A stretch of DNA of 64,000 bases from Jiella pacifica (GTDB lineage Bacteria > Pseudomonadota > Alphaproteobacteria > Rhizobiales > Rhizobiaceae), in NCBI RefSeq assembly GCF_010500815.1, contig NZ_JAAAMG010000013.1, positions 62,001 through 126,000 on the forward strand, in the 5' to 3' direction. The position numbers and the translations under genes were made by a program. How positions within the stretch are numbered: the stretch's first letter is position 1; each line of letters begins with the position of its first letter. Shown here one piece after another: positions 18,554-26,690 of the stretch. Under the pieces are notes generated by a model, which saw nothing but the letters and a program-made list of their open reading frames with translations, did no database searches and was not told the origin of the DNA.

Positions 18554-19512
18554 CCGAAGCCCCGCATTCGAAACCGACATCGCCGATCGAAACGGTCGCG
18601 GTGATCGGCACCGGCCTGATCGGCGCCGGCTGGGCGACGGTGTTTCTCGCCAACGGGCTGGACGTCCTGGCGATCGACCCGGCTCCCGGCGCGAGGGATC
18701 GGCTCTGCGAGACCGTTCGCGCCATGTGGCCCGCCCTCGTCGAACTCGGCCGGGCGACGGGCGAACCTGACTTCGGCTGCCTGCGATTTGCCGAGGCGCC
18801 GGGCCCGGACCTCGCCGACGTCCAACTCGTCCAGGAGAACGCGCCGGAACAGCTCGAACTGAAGCGCGCGCTTTTCGCTGGAATCGAGCGCTTCGTCTCG
18901 CCCGAGACCATCCTCGCCTCGTCGACCTCGGCGCTTCTGATCGGCGACATCCAGACCGCCTGCGCGATCCCCGGGCGCTGCATCGCCGCCCATCCGTTCA
19001 ACCCGCCGCACCTCCTGCCACTGGTCGAGGTCTCTGGCGGTGCGCTCACCGATCCCGAAGTGCTCGATCGGGCGATGGCGTTCTACGCGCTCGTCGGCAA
19101 GTCGCCGGTGCTTCTGAAGAAGGAGATCCAGGGCCACATCGCCGGGCGCCTCGGCGCAGCGCTCTACCGCGAGGCGGTTCATCTCGTCGCCGAGGGGATC
19201 GCCACCGTCGAGGACATCGACGCTGCCGTTCGCAACGGCCCGGGCCTCAGATGGGCGACCAACGGACCGCACATGATCTATCATCTCGGCGGCGGCGAGG
19301 GCGGCATCCGTCATTATCTCGACCATCTCGGCGACAGCCAGCAACGGCGCTGGGACGATCTCGGAACGCCGGAACTCACCGCCAAGCTCCGGGAGACGCT
19401 GATAGCCGGAACGCTGGCGGAAGCGGGAAAAGCCAGCGTCGCGGAGCTTTGCGACGCGCGCGACCGCAAGCTGATCCAGCTGCTGGCGGCCTTCCACGGC
19501 AAGTCCGGCTGA
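18550..19512 (+). CDS. 3-hydroxyacyl-CoA/carnitine-type NAD dehydrogenase
   Basis: A 320-residue NAD-dependent dehydrogenase of the 3-hydroxyacyl-CoA dehydrogenase fold (relatives include L-carnitine 3-dehydrogenase and L-gulonate 3-dehydrogenase). The Rossmann motif is VIGTGLIGAGWA near residue 20; the catalytic His lies in AAHPFNPPHLLPLVEV; the C-terminal helical domain follows. The start is GTG at 18550, overlapping the TRAP stop (GTGA). It is therefore coupled to the importer and probably oxidises the 3-hydroxy group of the imported compound or its CoA ester. The exact substrate is not known. Confidence 0.82.
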   Translation: MTEAPHSKPTSPIETVAVIGTGLIGAGWATVFLANGLDVLAIDPAPGARDRLCETVRAMWPALVELGRATGEPDFGCLRFAEAPGPDLADVQLVQENAPEQLELKRALFAGIERFVSPETILASSTSALLIGDIQTACAIPGRCIAAHPFNPPHLLPLVEVSGGALTDPEVLDRAMAFYALVGKSPVLLKKEIQGHIAGRLGAALYREAVHLVAEGIATVEDIDAAVRNGPGLRWATNGPHMIYHLGGGEGGIRHYLDHLGDSQQRRWDDLGTPELTAKLRETLIAGTLAEAGKASVAELCDARDRKLIQLLAAFHGKSG

Positions 19513-19706
19513 AGGCATCATCCGAACCAGCCGGGTCTTCCTGCTTGAGATCGGGAGCATTGGCGATCGGGCCTGCCGGCGTGCGGACGAATCCGGCTCT
19601 CGCTCCGCGGTGCGGGTGATCTAGATTCACGCGGGGAGAGACGACGGCGCACGGCTGCCGTCCCTGGGGAGATCCGGCATGAGCATGCACATAGGAGGTG
19701 ACGGCG

Positions 19707-21284
19707 ATGAGCGCTGAAGGCGAGACGAACGGCGCGGAGCGGCTGTGCGATTCCCTGATCGCGCAAGGGGTCGACACCTGCTTCGCCAATCCCGGCACCT
19801 CCGAGATGCATTTCGTCGGGGCGCTGGATCGGAGGCCGCAGATGCGCTGCGTCCTCGGCCTGTTCGAGGGCGTGGTGACGGGTGCCGCCGACGGCTATGC
19901 GCGGTTGGCGGAGAAGCCGGCAGCGACCCTTCTCCACACCGGGCCTGGCCTCGCCAACGGTCTCGCCAATCTGCACAACGCCAAACGCGCCCGCACACCG
20001 CTGATCAACGTGGTCGGCGACCACGCCACCTATCACCTGGAATACGAGGCGCCGCTCGCCAGCGACATCGACAGCCTCGCCCGGCCGATGTCGAACTGGC
20101 TGGGCCGGGGGAGCCATCCTGATCAGGTCGCGGCGCAAGCGGCCGAAGCTTGGCGTGCGGCGGTCTCGACCCCCGGCGTCGCGACGCTCGTTCTGCCGGC
20201 CGACATGGCGTGGGGACGCGCCGAACCGGGGCCGATCGTGCCGTTGCAGCGGCCTGCGCTAAAGCGCCCCGATGCGGCCAAGGTCCGGGCCATCGCCCGA
20301 GAGATGGAAAAGCCGGGGCGGACCGTGTTGTTGGTCGGGGGCAGGGCGGTACGCGAAGGCGCCCTCGCGCTGGTTGCGGCCATCGCCGAGAAGTCCGGAG
20401 CCGACTTCATCGCGGAAACGTTCAACGCGCGGATCGAGCGCGGCGCCGGGCGGGTGCCGATCGGCAAGCTTCCCTATGCTGTCGACGATGCCGTGGCCTA
20501 TCTCGCCGGCGCCGCACGGGTCATCCTCATCGATGCGCGGGCGCCGGTCGGCTTCTTCGCCTATCCCGACAAGCCCAGCCTTTTGCACGATCCGGCAGGG
20601 AGCCTGCACAAGCTCGTCGAGGTCGACGAGGATCTCAGCGAGGCGCTCGCGCTCCTGGCAGACAGTCTCGGCGTGGACCTGCAGCAGGCATCCGCATCCA
20701 ATCGAACGAGCCCGCCGAACCCGGCGCCGGCCTTGCCGCAGGGGCCCCTGACGGCCGCGAGCACCTGTGCCATCGTCGCCGCGCTGCTGCCGGAAAACGC
20801 CATCGTCTGCGACGAATCCGTCAGCGCCGGCGGTGCCTTCTTCCCGGCGAGTCACGCCTCGCCCCGGCACGACTATCTGCAGATCACCGGCGGGTCGATC
20901 GGCATCGGCCTGCCGCTCGGCGCCGGCGCCGCCGTCGCCTGTCCCGACCGGCGTGTCGTCTGCCTGCAGGCCGACGGCAGTGCCATGTACACGATCCAGG
21001 CGCTGTGGACCCAGGCGCGGGAGCGTCTCGCCGTGACCACGGTGATCCTGTCGAACCGGCGTTACGCGATCCTGGAACACGAGATGCGCAATGTCGGCAT
21101 CCGGGAGTATGGCGAGAATGCCCGTCGCATGCTGCGCTTCGACGACCCGCCGCTCGACTGGCTGGGGCTCGCTCGCGGCCACGGTGTGGAGTCCGCCCGG
21201 GCCGAGACCGGAGAGGTTCTCGCCGATCTCCTGCGCGCGGCGAATTCCCGCAAGGGTCCGTTCCTGATCGAGGCTGTCATCTGA
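19707..21284 (+). CDS. Thiamine-diphosphate enzyme, acetolactate synthase/benzoylformate decarboxylase-like
   Basis: A 525-residue enzyme of the ThDP-dependent decarboxylase/carboligase superfamily. The N-terminal pyrimidine-binding domain carries the cofactor-activating Glu54 in GLFEG. The central domain is short. The C-terminal domain has the ThDP/Mg motif near residue 430 as QADGSAMYTIQ with SNRRYAIL about 25 residues later, so the usual GDG reads ADG. AGGAGGT at 19691-19697 sets the start at ATG 19707. It lies 194 bases after the dehydrogenase gene on the same strand and probably belongs to the same pathway, cleaving or decarboxylating a 2-oxo acid. Database names such as acetolactate synthase would overstate what is known. 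Confidence 0.78.
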   Translation: MSAEGETNGAERLCDSLIAQGVDTCFANPGTSEMHFVGALDRRPQMRCVLGLFEGVVTGAADGYARLAEKPAATLLHTGPGLANGLANLHNAKRARTPLINVVGDHATYHLEYEAPLASDIDSLARPMSNWLGRGSHPDQVAAQAAEAWRAAVSTPGVATLVLPADMAWGRAEPGPIVPLQRPALKRPDAAKVRAIAREMEKPGRTVLLVGGRAVREGALALVAAIAEKSGADFIAETFNARIERGAGRVPIGKLPYAVDDAVAYLAGAARVILIDARAPVGFFAYPDKPSLLHDPAGSLHKLVEVDEDLSEALALLADSLGVDLQQASASNRTSPPNPAPALPQGPLTAASTCAIVAALLPENAIVCDESVSAGGAFFPASHASPRHDYLQITGGSIGIGLPLGAGAAVACPDRRVVCLQADGSAMYTIQALWTQARERLAVTTVILSNRRYAILEHEMRNVGIREYGENARRMLRFDDPPLDWLGLARGHGVESARAETGEVLADLLRAANSRKGPFLIEAVI

Positions 21285-21343
21285 GCGGTGGGGCGGCGCT
21301 GCCGAGGTTCGAGACGACGACGGTGCGGCCGTGCGGGCCGGCA

Positions 21344-22783
21344 TCACGGCGATCGAGCTGAAGCCGACATCGCCCTTCGAAGGACGGCGGAGACGCGCTC
21401 GTCGCCCATCTGGGCGACGTTGAAGCGGAGGAACCGTCTGGCGCTGTCGGAGATGCTGAAGACGTTGCCGGGCGCGAGGACGACCTGCTCCTCCAGGCAG
21501 TATTTGGCGACGAGTGCCGAATCGACGTCGTCGGGAAGGCGGCACCAGAGATAGAAGCCGCCGCGAGGCATCAGCCAGGGGACGATGCCGAGCGGCTCCA
21601 GCCGGGCGGCAACGTCGCGGCGCGCGCGGGTGAGGCGCCGGCGGATCTCTTCCATGTGCTTGCGGTAGCTGCCGCCGGCGAGAACACCGGCGATCAGCTC
21701 GGCGGCGAGCGGGCTCGGGCCGGAGAATTGCGTGGCGATCTGCAGGTCGATCAGCCCTTCGATCCAGTCGGGCCGGGCGGCGACATAGCCGCAGCGGATC
21801 GAGGCGGAGAGCGTCTTGGAGAAGCTGCCGATCCTGATGACGCGGTCGAGCCCGTCGAGAACCGCAAGGCGGGGCGAGGGGTCCGGCTCGAAATCGGCGA
21901 AGATCTCGTCCTCGACGATGGTCATTCCGTGGGCCGTGGCGGCGCTCAGGACGCGGTGCGCCGTCTGCGGCGAAATCGTCGCGCCCGTCGGATTATGCAG
22001 CGCTGAATTGGTGACGTAGAGGCGCGGCCCGTTCTCGGCCACGGCGCGCTCGAAGGCCGTGACGTCCGGCCCCGTCGGCGTGAAGGGAATGCCGACGACG
22101 CAGACCTGATGGGCGCGCAGCAGCGCCCGGAAATTGAAGTAGCAGGGGTCGTCGACGAGGACGGTGTCGCCGGGCCTCAGGAGCAGGCGGCAGATCAGGT
22201 CGATCGCCTGGGTCCCCGAATTCGTCAGGAGGATCTGGTCCGCCGTCGCGGCGATACCTTCCTCGGCGAAGCGGGCCAGGAGCAGGCGGCGCAGCGCCAG
22301 CTGCCCGCGCGTCGTGCCGTAGTCCGACAGAAGCGCATCGTCCGCCCGGCTCGCCGCCCTGAGCTCCTTGCGCAGGGCGGCGTTGGGCATCCAGTCGGCC
22401 GGAAGCCAGCCGCAGCCGGGCTTGAGGGCCGAAGGGTCGGCATCGAGCGACTGCCGCGACACCCAGAAGGGATCGACCTCCCGGCGGCGCGGTGCGCCCA
22501 TCTCGGCCAGTGCCAGCGGCGGCAGGTCGGCGCCGGTGACGTAGAAGCCGGAGCCCCGCCGGGCGCGGATGACGCCTTCCGCGGCGAGCCGGTCATAGGC
22601 CTCGACCACCGTCGACGGCGACACGCCCATGGTCGCGGCGAAGCCCCGAACCGAGGGCAGGCGGTCGCCCGGCCCGAGCGCCCGCCTGGCGATCTTTCTG
22701 CGGATGGCGTTCATCAGCGCCCCGGTGCGGGTGGTTTCGCCGCCGTCCATCTTTGCTCCGTGCGACCGTGTGGTCTGCCGCAT
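21344..22783 (-). CDS. MocR-type regulator (GntR domain plus aminotransferase domain)
   Basis: A 479-residue MocR/PdxR-type protein. An N-terminal GntR helix-turn-helix spans about residues 15-85 (LGPGDRLPSVRGFAATMGVS). A fold-type I aminotransferase domain fills the rest, with the PLP lysine in GSFSKTLSASIRCGYV. Such proteins usually bind PLP or an amino-acid-PLP adduct and regulate vitamin B6, GABA, taurine or transporter genes. It is divergent from the EamA transporter, with 87 bases between starts, so it most likely controls that exporter. ATG 22783 was chosen; ATG 22750 is possible. Confidence 0.85.
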   Translation of the reverse strand: MRQTTRSHGAKMDGGETTRTGALMNAIRRKIARRALGPGDRLPSVRGFAATMGVSPSTVVEAYDRLAAEGVIRARRGSGFYVTGADLPPLALAEMGAPRRREVDPFWVSRQSLDADPSALKPGCGWLPADWMPNAALRKELRAASRADDALLSDYGTTRGQLALRRLLLARFAEEGIAATADQILLTNSGTQAIDLICRLLLRPGDTVLVDDPCYFNFRALLRAHQVCVVGIPFTPTGPDVTAFERAVAENGPRLYVTNSALHNPTGATISPQTAHRVLSAATAHGMTIVEDEIFADFEPDPSPRLAVLDGLDRVIRIGSFSKTLSASIRCGYVAARPDWIEGLIDLQIATQFSGPSPLAAELIAGVLAGGSYRKHMEEIRRRLTRARRDVAARLEPLGIVPWLMPRGGFYLWCRLPDDVDSALVAKYCLEEQVVLAPGNVFSISDSARRFLRFNVAQMGDERVSAVLRRAMSASARSP

Positions 22784-22785
22784 CC

Positions 22786-22807
22786 ATACAGTTCGTCCGG
22801 ATTGTAT
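22786..22807. promoter_or_regulatory. Inverted repeat between mocR and eamA genes
   Basis: ATACA (22786-22790) and TGTAT (22803-22807) form an inverted repeat with a 12-base spacer in the 87-base divergent region. It begins two bases upstream of the mocR start codon and may be the binding site of the MocR regulator. The repeat is short, so it could be chance. Confidence 0.3.
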
Positions 22808-22870
22808 TGAAGTGTCTCTGTCCGCGCCAGGGCCGAATCTGCGATCCCGACGGCGGGAAAGCGAGGGCAC

Positions 22871-23731
22871 ATGGAACGAACCACCGCGGGCTGGGGCAGC
22901 GGCCTTGTCGGCGTCATCATTTTCAGCGGATCGCTGCCGGCGACGCGGGTCGCCGTCGCCGACTTCACCCCGACCTTCCTGACATCCGCCCGGGCGGCGA
23001 TCGCGGCGCTGCTGGCCGCGCTGCTTCTGACGGCGTTCCGTCAGGCGCGGCCGGGGCGGGGCGATCTTCTGCCGCTCGCCGTCGTCGCCGCAGGTGTCGT
23101 CGTTGGATTCCCACTGTTGACGGGGCTGGCGCTCCAGCACGTGACGGCGGCCCATTCGATCGTCTTCATCGGCCTTTTGCCGCTCGCCACCGCGCTCTTC
23201 GCCGTCCTGCGCGGCGGCGAACGGCCGAAGCCGGCCTTCTGGCTGTTCTCGATCCTCGGTGCGGCGACGGTCGCGGGCTTCGCCTTGTCGAATGGCGGGG
23301 CGGCGTCGCTCGAGGGCGACCTCCTGATGATCGCGGCGATCGTCCTTTGCGGGCTCGGCTATGCCGAAGGCGCGCGGCTGTCGCGCCGGCTAGGCGGCTG
23401 GCAGGTGATCTCCTGGGCGCTCCTCCTGGCGTTCTCTCCGATGGCCGCGACCGCGCTCGTCACCATGCCGCCCGACTGGAGCGGCATCGGCGTTCCCGCA
23501 TGGATCGGGCTCGCCTATGTCTCGGTCTTCAGCATGCTGGTCGGCTTCGTCTTCTGGTATCGGGGCCTGGCGATCGGCGGTATCGCCGGCGTCGGCCAGC
23601 TGCAACTGCTGCAGCCGTTCTTCGGGCTGACGCTGGCCGCGCTGTTCCTCGGCGAGACGATCGCCTGGACGATGCTCGCATCGACGGTCGTCGTCGTTCT
23701 TTGCGTCGCCGGCGCGAAGCGCTTCGCCTGA
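22871..23731 (+). CDS. EamA-family (DMT) transporter
   Basis: A 286-residue membrane protein with about ten predicted helices in two EamA repeats (about residues 8-135 and 150-283). EamA proteins export amino acids, metabolites or drugs by a proton-coupled mechanism; the substrate cannot be told. Glycine- and alanine-rich helices such as LVGVIIFSGSLPATRVAVADF and a second-repeat IGGIAGVGQLQLLQPFFGLT fit the family. Divergent MocR control is likely. Confidence 0.82.
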   Translation: MERTTAGWGSGLVGVIIFSGSLPATRVAVADFTPTFLTSARAAIAALLAALLLTAFRQARPGRGDLLPLAVVAAGVVVGFPLLTGLALQHVTAAHSIVFIGLLPLATALFAVLRGGERPKPAFWLFSILGAATVAGFALSNGGAASLEGDLLMIAAIVLCGLGYAEGARLSRRLGGWQVISWALLLAFSPMAATALVTMPPDWSGIGVPAWIGLAYVSVFSMLVGFVFWYRGLAIGGIAGVGQLQLLQPFFGLTLAALFLGETIAWTMLASTVVVVLCVAGAKRFA

Positions 23732-23787
23732 GCTGTCGCGCGTCGCGTTTCATCAGGCTCCGGGCAATCGTTCTCGAAGCGGCTCGG

Positions 23788-25026
23788 TCACTCCGAGGCG
23801 AGCGTCCCGCTCACCTTCCGGGTCAGATCGCCGCGCGCCAGGACGTCGGCATTGAGGCCGGCGCCGAGGCCCGGTCCCTCCAGCGGGTAGATCATCCCGC
23901 TTTCCACCCGCGGCAACTCGGTCATCACCGCCTTGTAGAACCCGGTCAGATGCGAGCGCACCGTCTCGGCCAAAAGCGCGTTCGGCGCGTGGGCGAGGAG
24001 ATGGGTGTTGGCGATCAGCGTCACCGGGCCGGTGCAGTCGTGCGGCGCGATGGTGCGGTCGAAGGCGTCGGCGAGATGGGTGACGCGCTGGCCCTCGGTG
24101 ATGCCGCCGACCCAGGCCATGTCGAAGATCGCGACGTCGATGGCACCACGCATGAAGGCCTCGCGGAACCAGGGCACGGTGCCGAGGTTCTCGCTCGCCG
24201 CGACCATCGCCGGGGCCTCGCGCTGATAGGTTTCGAGATCGGCGAAATTGTCGAGGGCCAGCGGGTCTTCCAGCCAGAACACGTCGTAATCGGCAAGGGC
24301 TTTGGCGATCTTCAGGGCCGGCGGCAGCTTCCACAGGCCGTGCAGCTCGATCAGGATGTCCATGGCGTCGCCCACCTCGGCGCGGATCTCCTCGATCGGC
24401 CAGAGCGCGTCCTTCAGCTCCGCGGCGCCGATGCTCGCGCCCTTGTTGCGGATCGCGGCGACGTCGAAGGGCCAGATCTTCATCGCCGTGATGCCGGCCT
24501 CCAGAAGTTCGCGGGCGAGACGCCGCGGCTCGTAGACCTGGAGCAGCAGGTCTTCTTCAGGCCCGATGGCATCTGGCGCAGGGGTGTCGCGGCCGAAGAC
24601 CTGCTGGTTGCCGCCGGGCCGGGCGACGTTGTTGTAGGCGCTGTTGGCGCAGGTGTTGTACATGCGGATGCCGTCGCGCATCTTGCCGCCGAGCAAAGCG
24701 AGGATCGGCTGGCCGGCCGCCTGGCCCCAGAGATCCCACAGCGCGATGTCGACGGCGGCGTTGCCGCGCACCTCGACGCTGCGGGTGGGAAATCCCTTGA
24801 AGGCGTTGCCGACGTCGCGCCGCAGCCCTTCCGTGAGGGCGGTGCGCCGGCGCGGATCCTTGCCGATCAGATAGGGCGCGCAGGTCTCGTGGATGTAGGC
24901 GACGATCGCCTGCGGATTGCGGAAGGTCTCGCCGAGGCCGATCAGGCCCTCGTCGGTATGCAACCGAACCCAGACCAGATTGCTGAACTCGGCGATCTGG
25001 ATGGTTTCGAGGCCGATGATCTTCAT
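23788..25026 (-). CDS. Enolase-superfamily acid-sugar dehydratase (mandelate racemase group)
   Basis: A 412-residue mandelate racemase/muconate lactonizing enzyme. The capping domain is residues 1 to about 125; the barrel follows. Metal ligands are likely in ILIELHG, WLEDPL and ASENLG; the Asp-His dyad typical of the mandelate-racemase group is in IFDMAWVGG and APHDC, and a KIWPFD stretch lies on the second barrel strand. These features fit a Mg-dependent dehydratase of an aldonic or aldaric acid, making a 2-keto-3-deoxy acid. That product would suit the KdgD-like and DHDPS-like enzymes encoded nearby. It is divergent from the NIPSNAP gene across an AT-rich palindrome at 25113-25146. Confidence 0.8.
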   Translation of the reverse strand: MKIIGLETIQIAEFSNLVWVRLHTDEGLIGLGETFRNPQAIVAYIHETCAPYLIGKDPRRRTALTEGLRRDVGNAFKGFPTRSVEVRGNAAVDIALWDLWGQAAGQPILALLGGKMRDGIRMYNTCANSAYNNVARPGGNQQVFGRDTPAPDAIGPEEDLLLQVYEPRRLARELLEAGITAMKIWPFDVAAIRNKGASIGAAELKDALWPIEEIRAEVGDAMDILIELHGLWKLPPALKIAKALADYDVFWLEDPLALDNFADLETYQREAPAMVAASENLGTVPWFREAFMRGAIDVAIFDMAWVGGITEGQRVTHLADAFDRTIAPHDCTGPVTLIANTHLLAHAPNALLAETVRSHLTGFYKAVMTELPRVESGMIYPLEGPGLGAGLNADVLARGDLTRKVSGTLASE

Positions 25027-25112
25027 GAGGCTTGGTCCTGGTCCGGTGGTGAGATAGGGGAAGGGGGCGACGTCTCGGGGATCGTCCGCTCCGAGAGGAA
25101 AGGGTTACGCCA

Positions 25113-25146
25113 ATTGAAACATTAATATATTAAGACCGCTTTCAAT
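25113..25146. promoter_or_regulatory. Nested AT-rich palindromes in a divergent promoter region
   Basis: ATTGAAA (25113-25119) and TTTCAAT (25140-25146) flank a perfect 12-bp palindrome TTAATATATTAA (25122-25133). The stretch stands out from the GC-rich surroundings and lies between the divergent dehydratase (start 25026) and NIPSNAP (start 25253) genes. It probably holds a promoter and an operator for a dimeric regulator not identified here. Confidence 0.5.
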
Positions 25147-25252
25147 CTGCGCGTATCCGTCTATGACGACGGTGGTGCTCGCCGCCGGGAAACGTGCCAC
25201 TTGCTGGCACAGGTCCCGCCACTGCGGCGCGATGGGAGAGGAGAACCCCCGA

Positions 25253-25576
25253 ATGCTCTATGACGTCCGCACCTATGCCTGCCGGCCGGGAACCTTGAAG
25301 AAGCACATGGCGCTCTACGAGGAGCATGGCTATCCGGTGCAGAGCCGCCATCTCGGTGAGCCGCTCGCCTATCTGGTAACGGAGACCGGGCCGGTGAATT
25401 CCTACACCCACATCTGGGTCTACGACAGCGCGGCCGACCGCGAGGAGAAGCGCGCGGCGCTCGCCGCCGATCCCGAGTGGAAGGCCTATCTCGTCAAGAG
25501 CGGCGATGCCGCCTATCTGGTCAGCCAGGAAAACCGGCTGATGACCCCGGCTCCTTTCGCGCCCATCAAGCGCTGA
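25253..25576 (+). CDS. NIPSNAP-family protein
   Basis: A 107-residue ferredoxin-like fold (dimeric alpha/beta barrel) protein. LYDVRTYACRPGTLKKHMALYEEHG at the N-terminus and HIWVYDSAADREEKRAAL in the middle are typical of bacterial NIPSNAP proteins, which occur next to many catabolic genes but have no agreed function. GAGAGGAGAA lies upstream of ATG 25253; ATG 25232 is an alternative that would overlap the ribosome site. It is divergent from the acid-sugar dehydratase and probably coregulated with it. Confidence 0.8.
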   Translation: MLYDVRTYACRPGTLKKHMALYEEHGYPVQSRHLGEPLAYLVTETGPVNSYTHIWVYDSAADREEKRAALAADPEWKAYLVKSGDAAYLVSQENRLMTPAPFAPIKR

Positions 25577-25602
25577 GAAGCGCGCCCTGCTCCCGGCCGC
25601 AG

Positions 25603-26538
25603 TCACGCGGCCAGGAGCAGGGCCAGGACCGGGATGGTGACGAGCGAGGCGAGGGTCGCAGCGAGAACCAGCGTGGCGATCCGATTGACCGCGGTGTCGT
25701 AGGCCGCCGCCATCATCACCGAGTTGATCCCGGGCGGCAGGGCGGCGCAGATCACCAGCGGCGCGACGACCGTCTGCGGCAGCCCGGCCAGCCAGGCGAA
25801 AAGAAACACGGTCAGCGGCAGGACGGCCATCTTGCCGATCACGCCGACGACGCTGCTCGCCGCGCTGCTGCGGATTTCCTGGCCGTGCAGGCCGGCGCCG
25901 ATGACCATCAGCGCAACGGCGGGCATCGCCGCCTTCAGCATCTCGGCCGGTGCCGACAGCCATCCGGGTAGATCGAAACCGGCCGCGCTGATCGTCAGGC
26001 TGACGACGATCGCGACGATGATCGGATTGCGGAACTGGCTGCGCAGCGTCGTCGACAGCACCGACCCGCCGGCGGTCCCACGCGCACGGCTGCCCTCCAT
26101 CAGGACGACCATCGGGGTGATCAGCGCCAAGGCGTGGATGCTGATGATCGCTGTCAGCGTCACCAGCCCCTCGTCGCCATAGAGGATCCCGACCACCGGA
26201 ATGCCGACGATGCCGATGTTGGAATAGACCGCCCCGAAGGCGATGACGATGCGCTCGCGTCTCGCCATGTCGTGCATCGTCAGGAGCACGGCATAGATCG
26301 CCAGGGCCGTCGTCAGCACGGCGCCGAAATAGACCGCCCAGATCCGCAGATTGAGGGTCTCGCCGACATGGATCGAGGTGACGGTGGAAAACAGCGTCGC
26401 CGGGATCAGCACCCAGTAGGTCAACTTGGTCAGCCCGCCGAGGCTCTCCCTCGTCAGGATGTTCTTGCGCGCCAGAACGTAACCGATGGCGATCAAGAGG
26501 AAGACAGGGAAGAGGCGGTCGGCAAGCGACAGGAGCAT
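25603..26538 (-). CDS. AEC-family (auxin efflux carrier-like) transporter
   Basis: A 311-residue membrane protein with about ten helices in two five-helix halves. AEC-family bacterial proteins move dicarboxylates such as malate or malonate, or related acids. Typical stretches are VYSNIGIVGIPVVGILYGDEGLV and VICAALPPGINSVMMAAAYD. ATG 26538 removes an unlikely basic extension. It lies 152 bases downstream of tctA on the same strand, so it may be the last gene of the Tct operon; it may export or import an organic-acid intermediate. Confidence 0.8.
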   Translation of the reverse strand: MLLSLADRLFPVFLLIAIGYVLARKNILTRESLGGLTKLTYWVLIPATLFSTVTSIHVGETLNLRIWAVYFGAVLTTALAIYAVLLTMHDMARRERIVIAFGAVYSNIGIVGIPVVGILYGDEGLVTLTAIISIHALALITPMVVLMEGSRARGTAGGSVLSTTLRSQFRNPIIVAIVVSLTISAAGFDLPGWLSAPAEMLKAAMPAVALMVIGAGLHGQEIRSSAASSVVGVIGKMAVLPLTVFLFAWLAGLPQTVVAPLVICAALPPGINSVMMAAAYDTAVNRIATLVLAATLASLVTIPVLALLLAA

Positions 26539-26690
26539 CGGGCGGACCGGAACGGGTTGCCCGTGTCTCGCCGCAACCACCATGCGACGGCGAGGAACGA
26601 GCCTTGCGGGAGACGTTCGTCGGCCGCAAAGCCCGAAGCTTCACGAGCCGGCGAACGGAGAGCGGGAGACCCTGCATGCCCCGCGACCGG

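Noticed and set aside
16574-18580. A 668-codon open frame antisense to the TRAP permease gene
   Set aside because: Its translation is dominated by Asp, Arg, Glu and His with no domain, as expected of the complement of a GC-rich membrane-protein gene. The sense strand encodes a clear DctQM permease.
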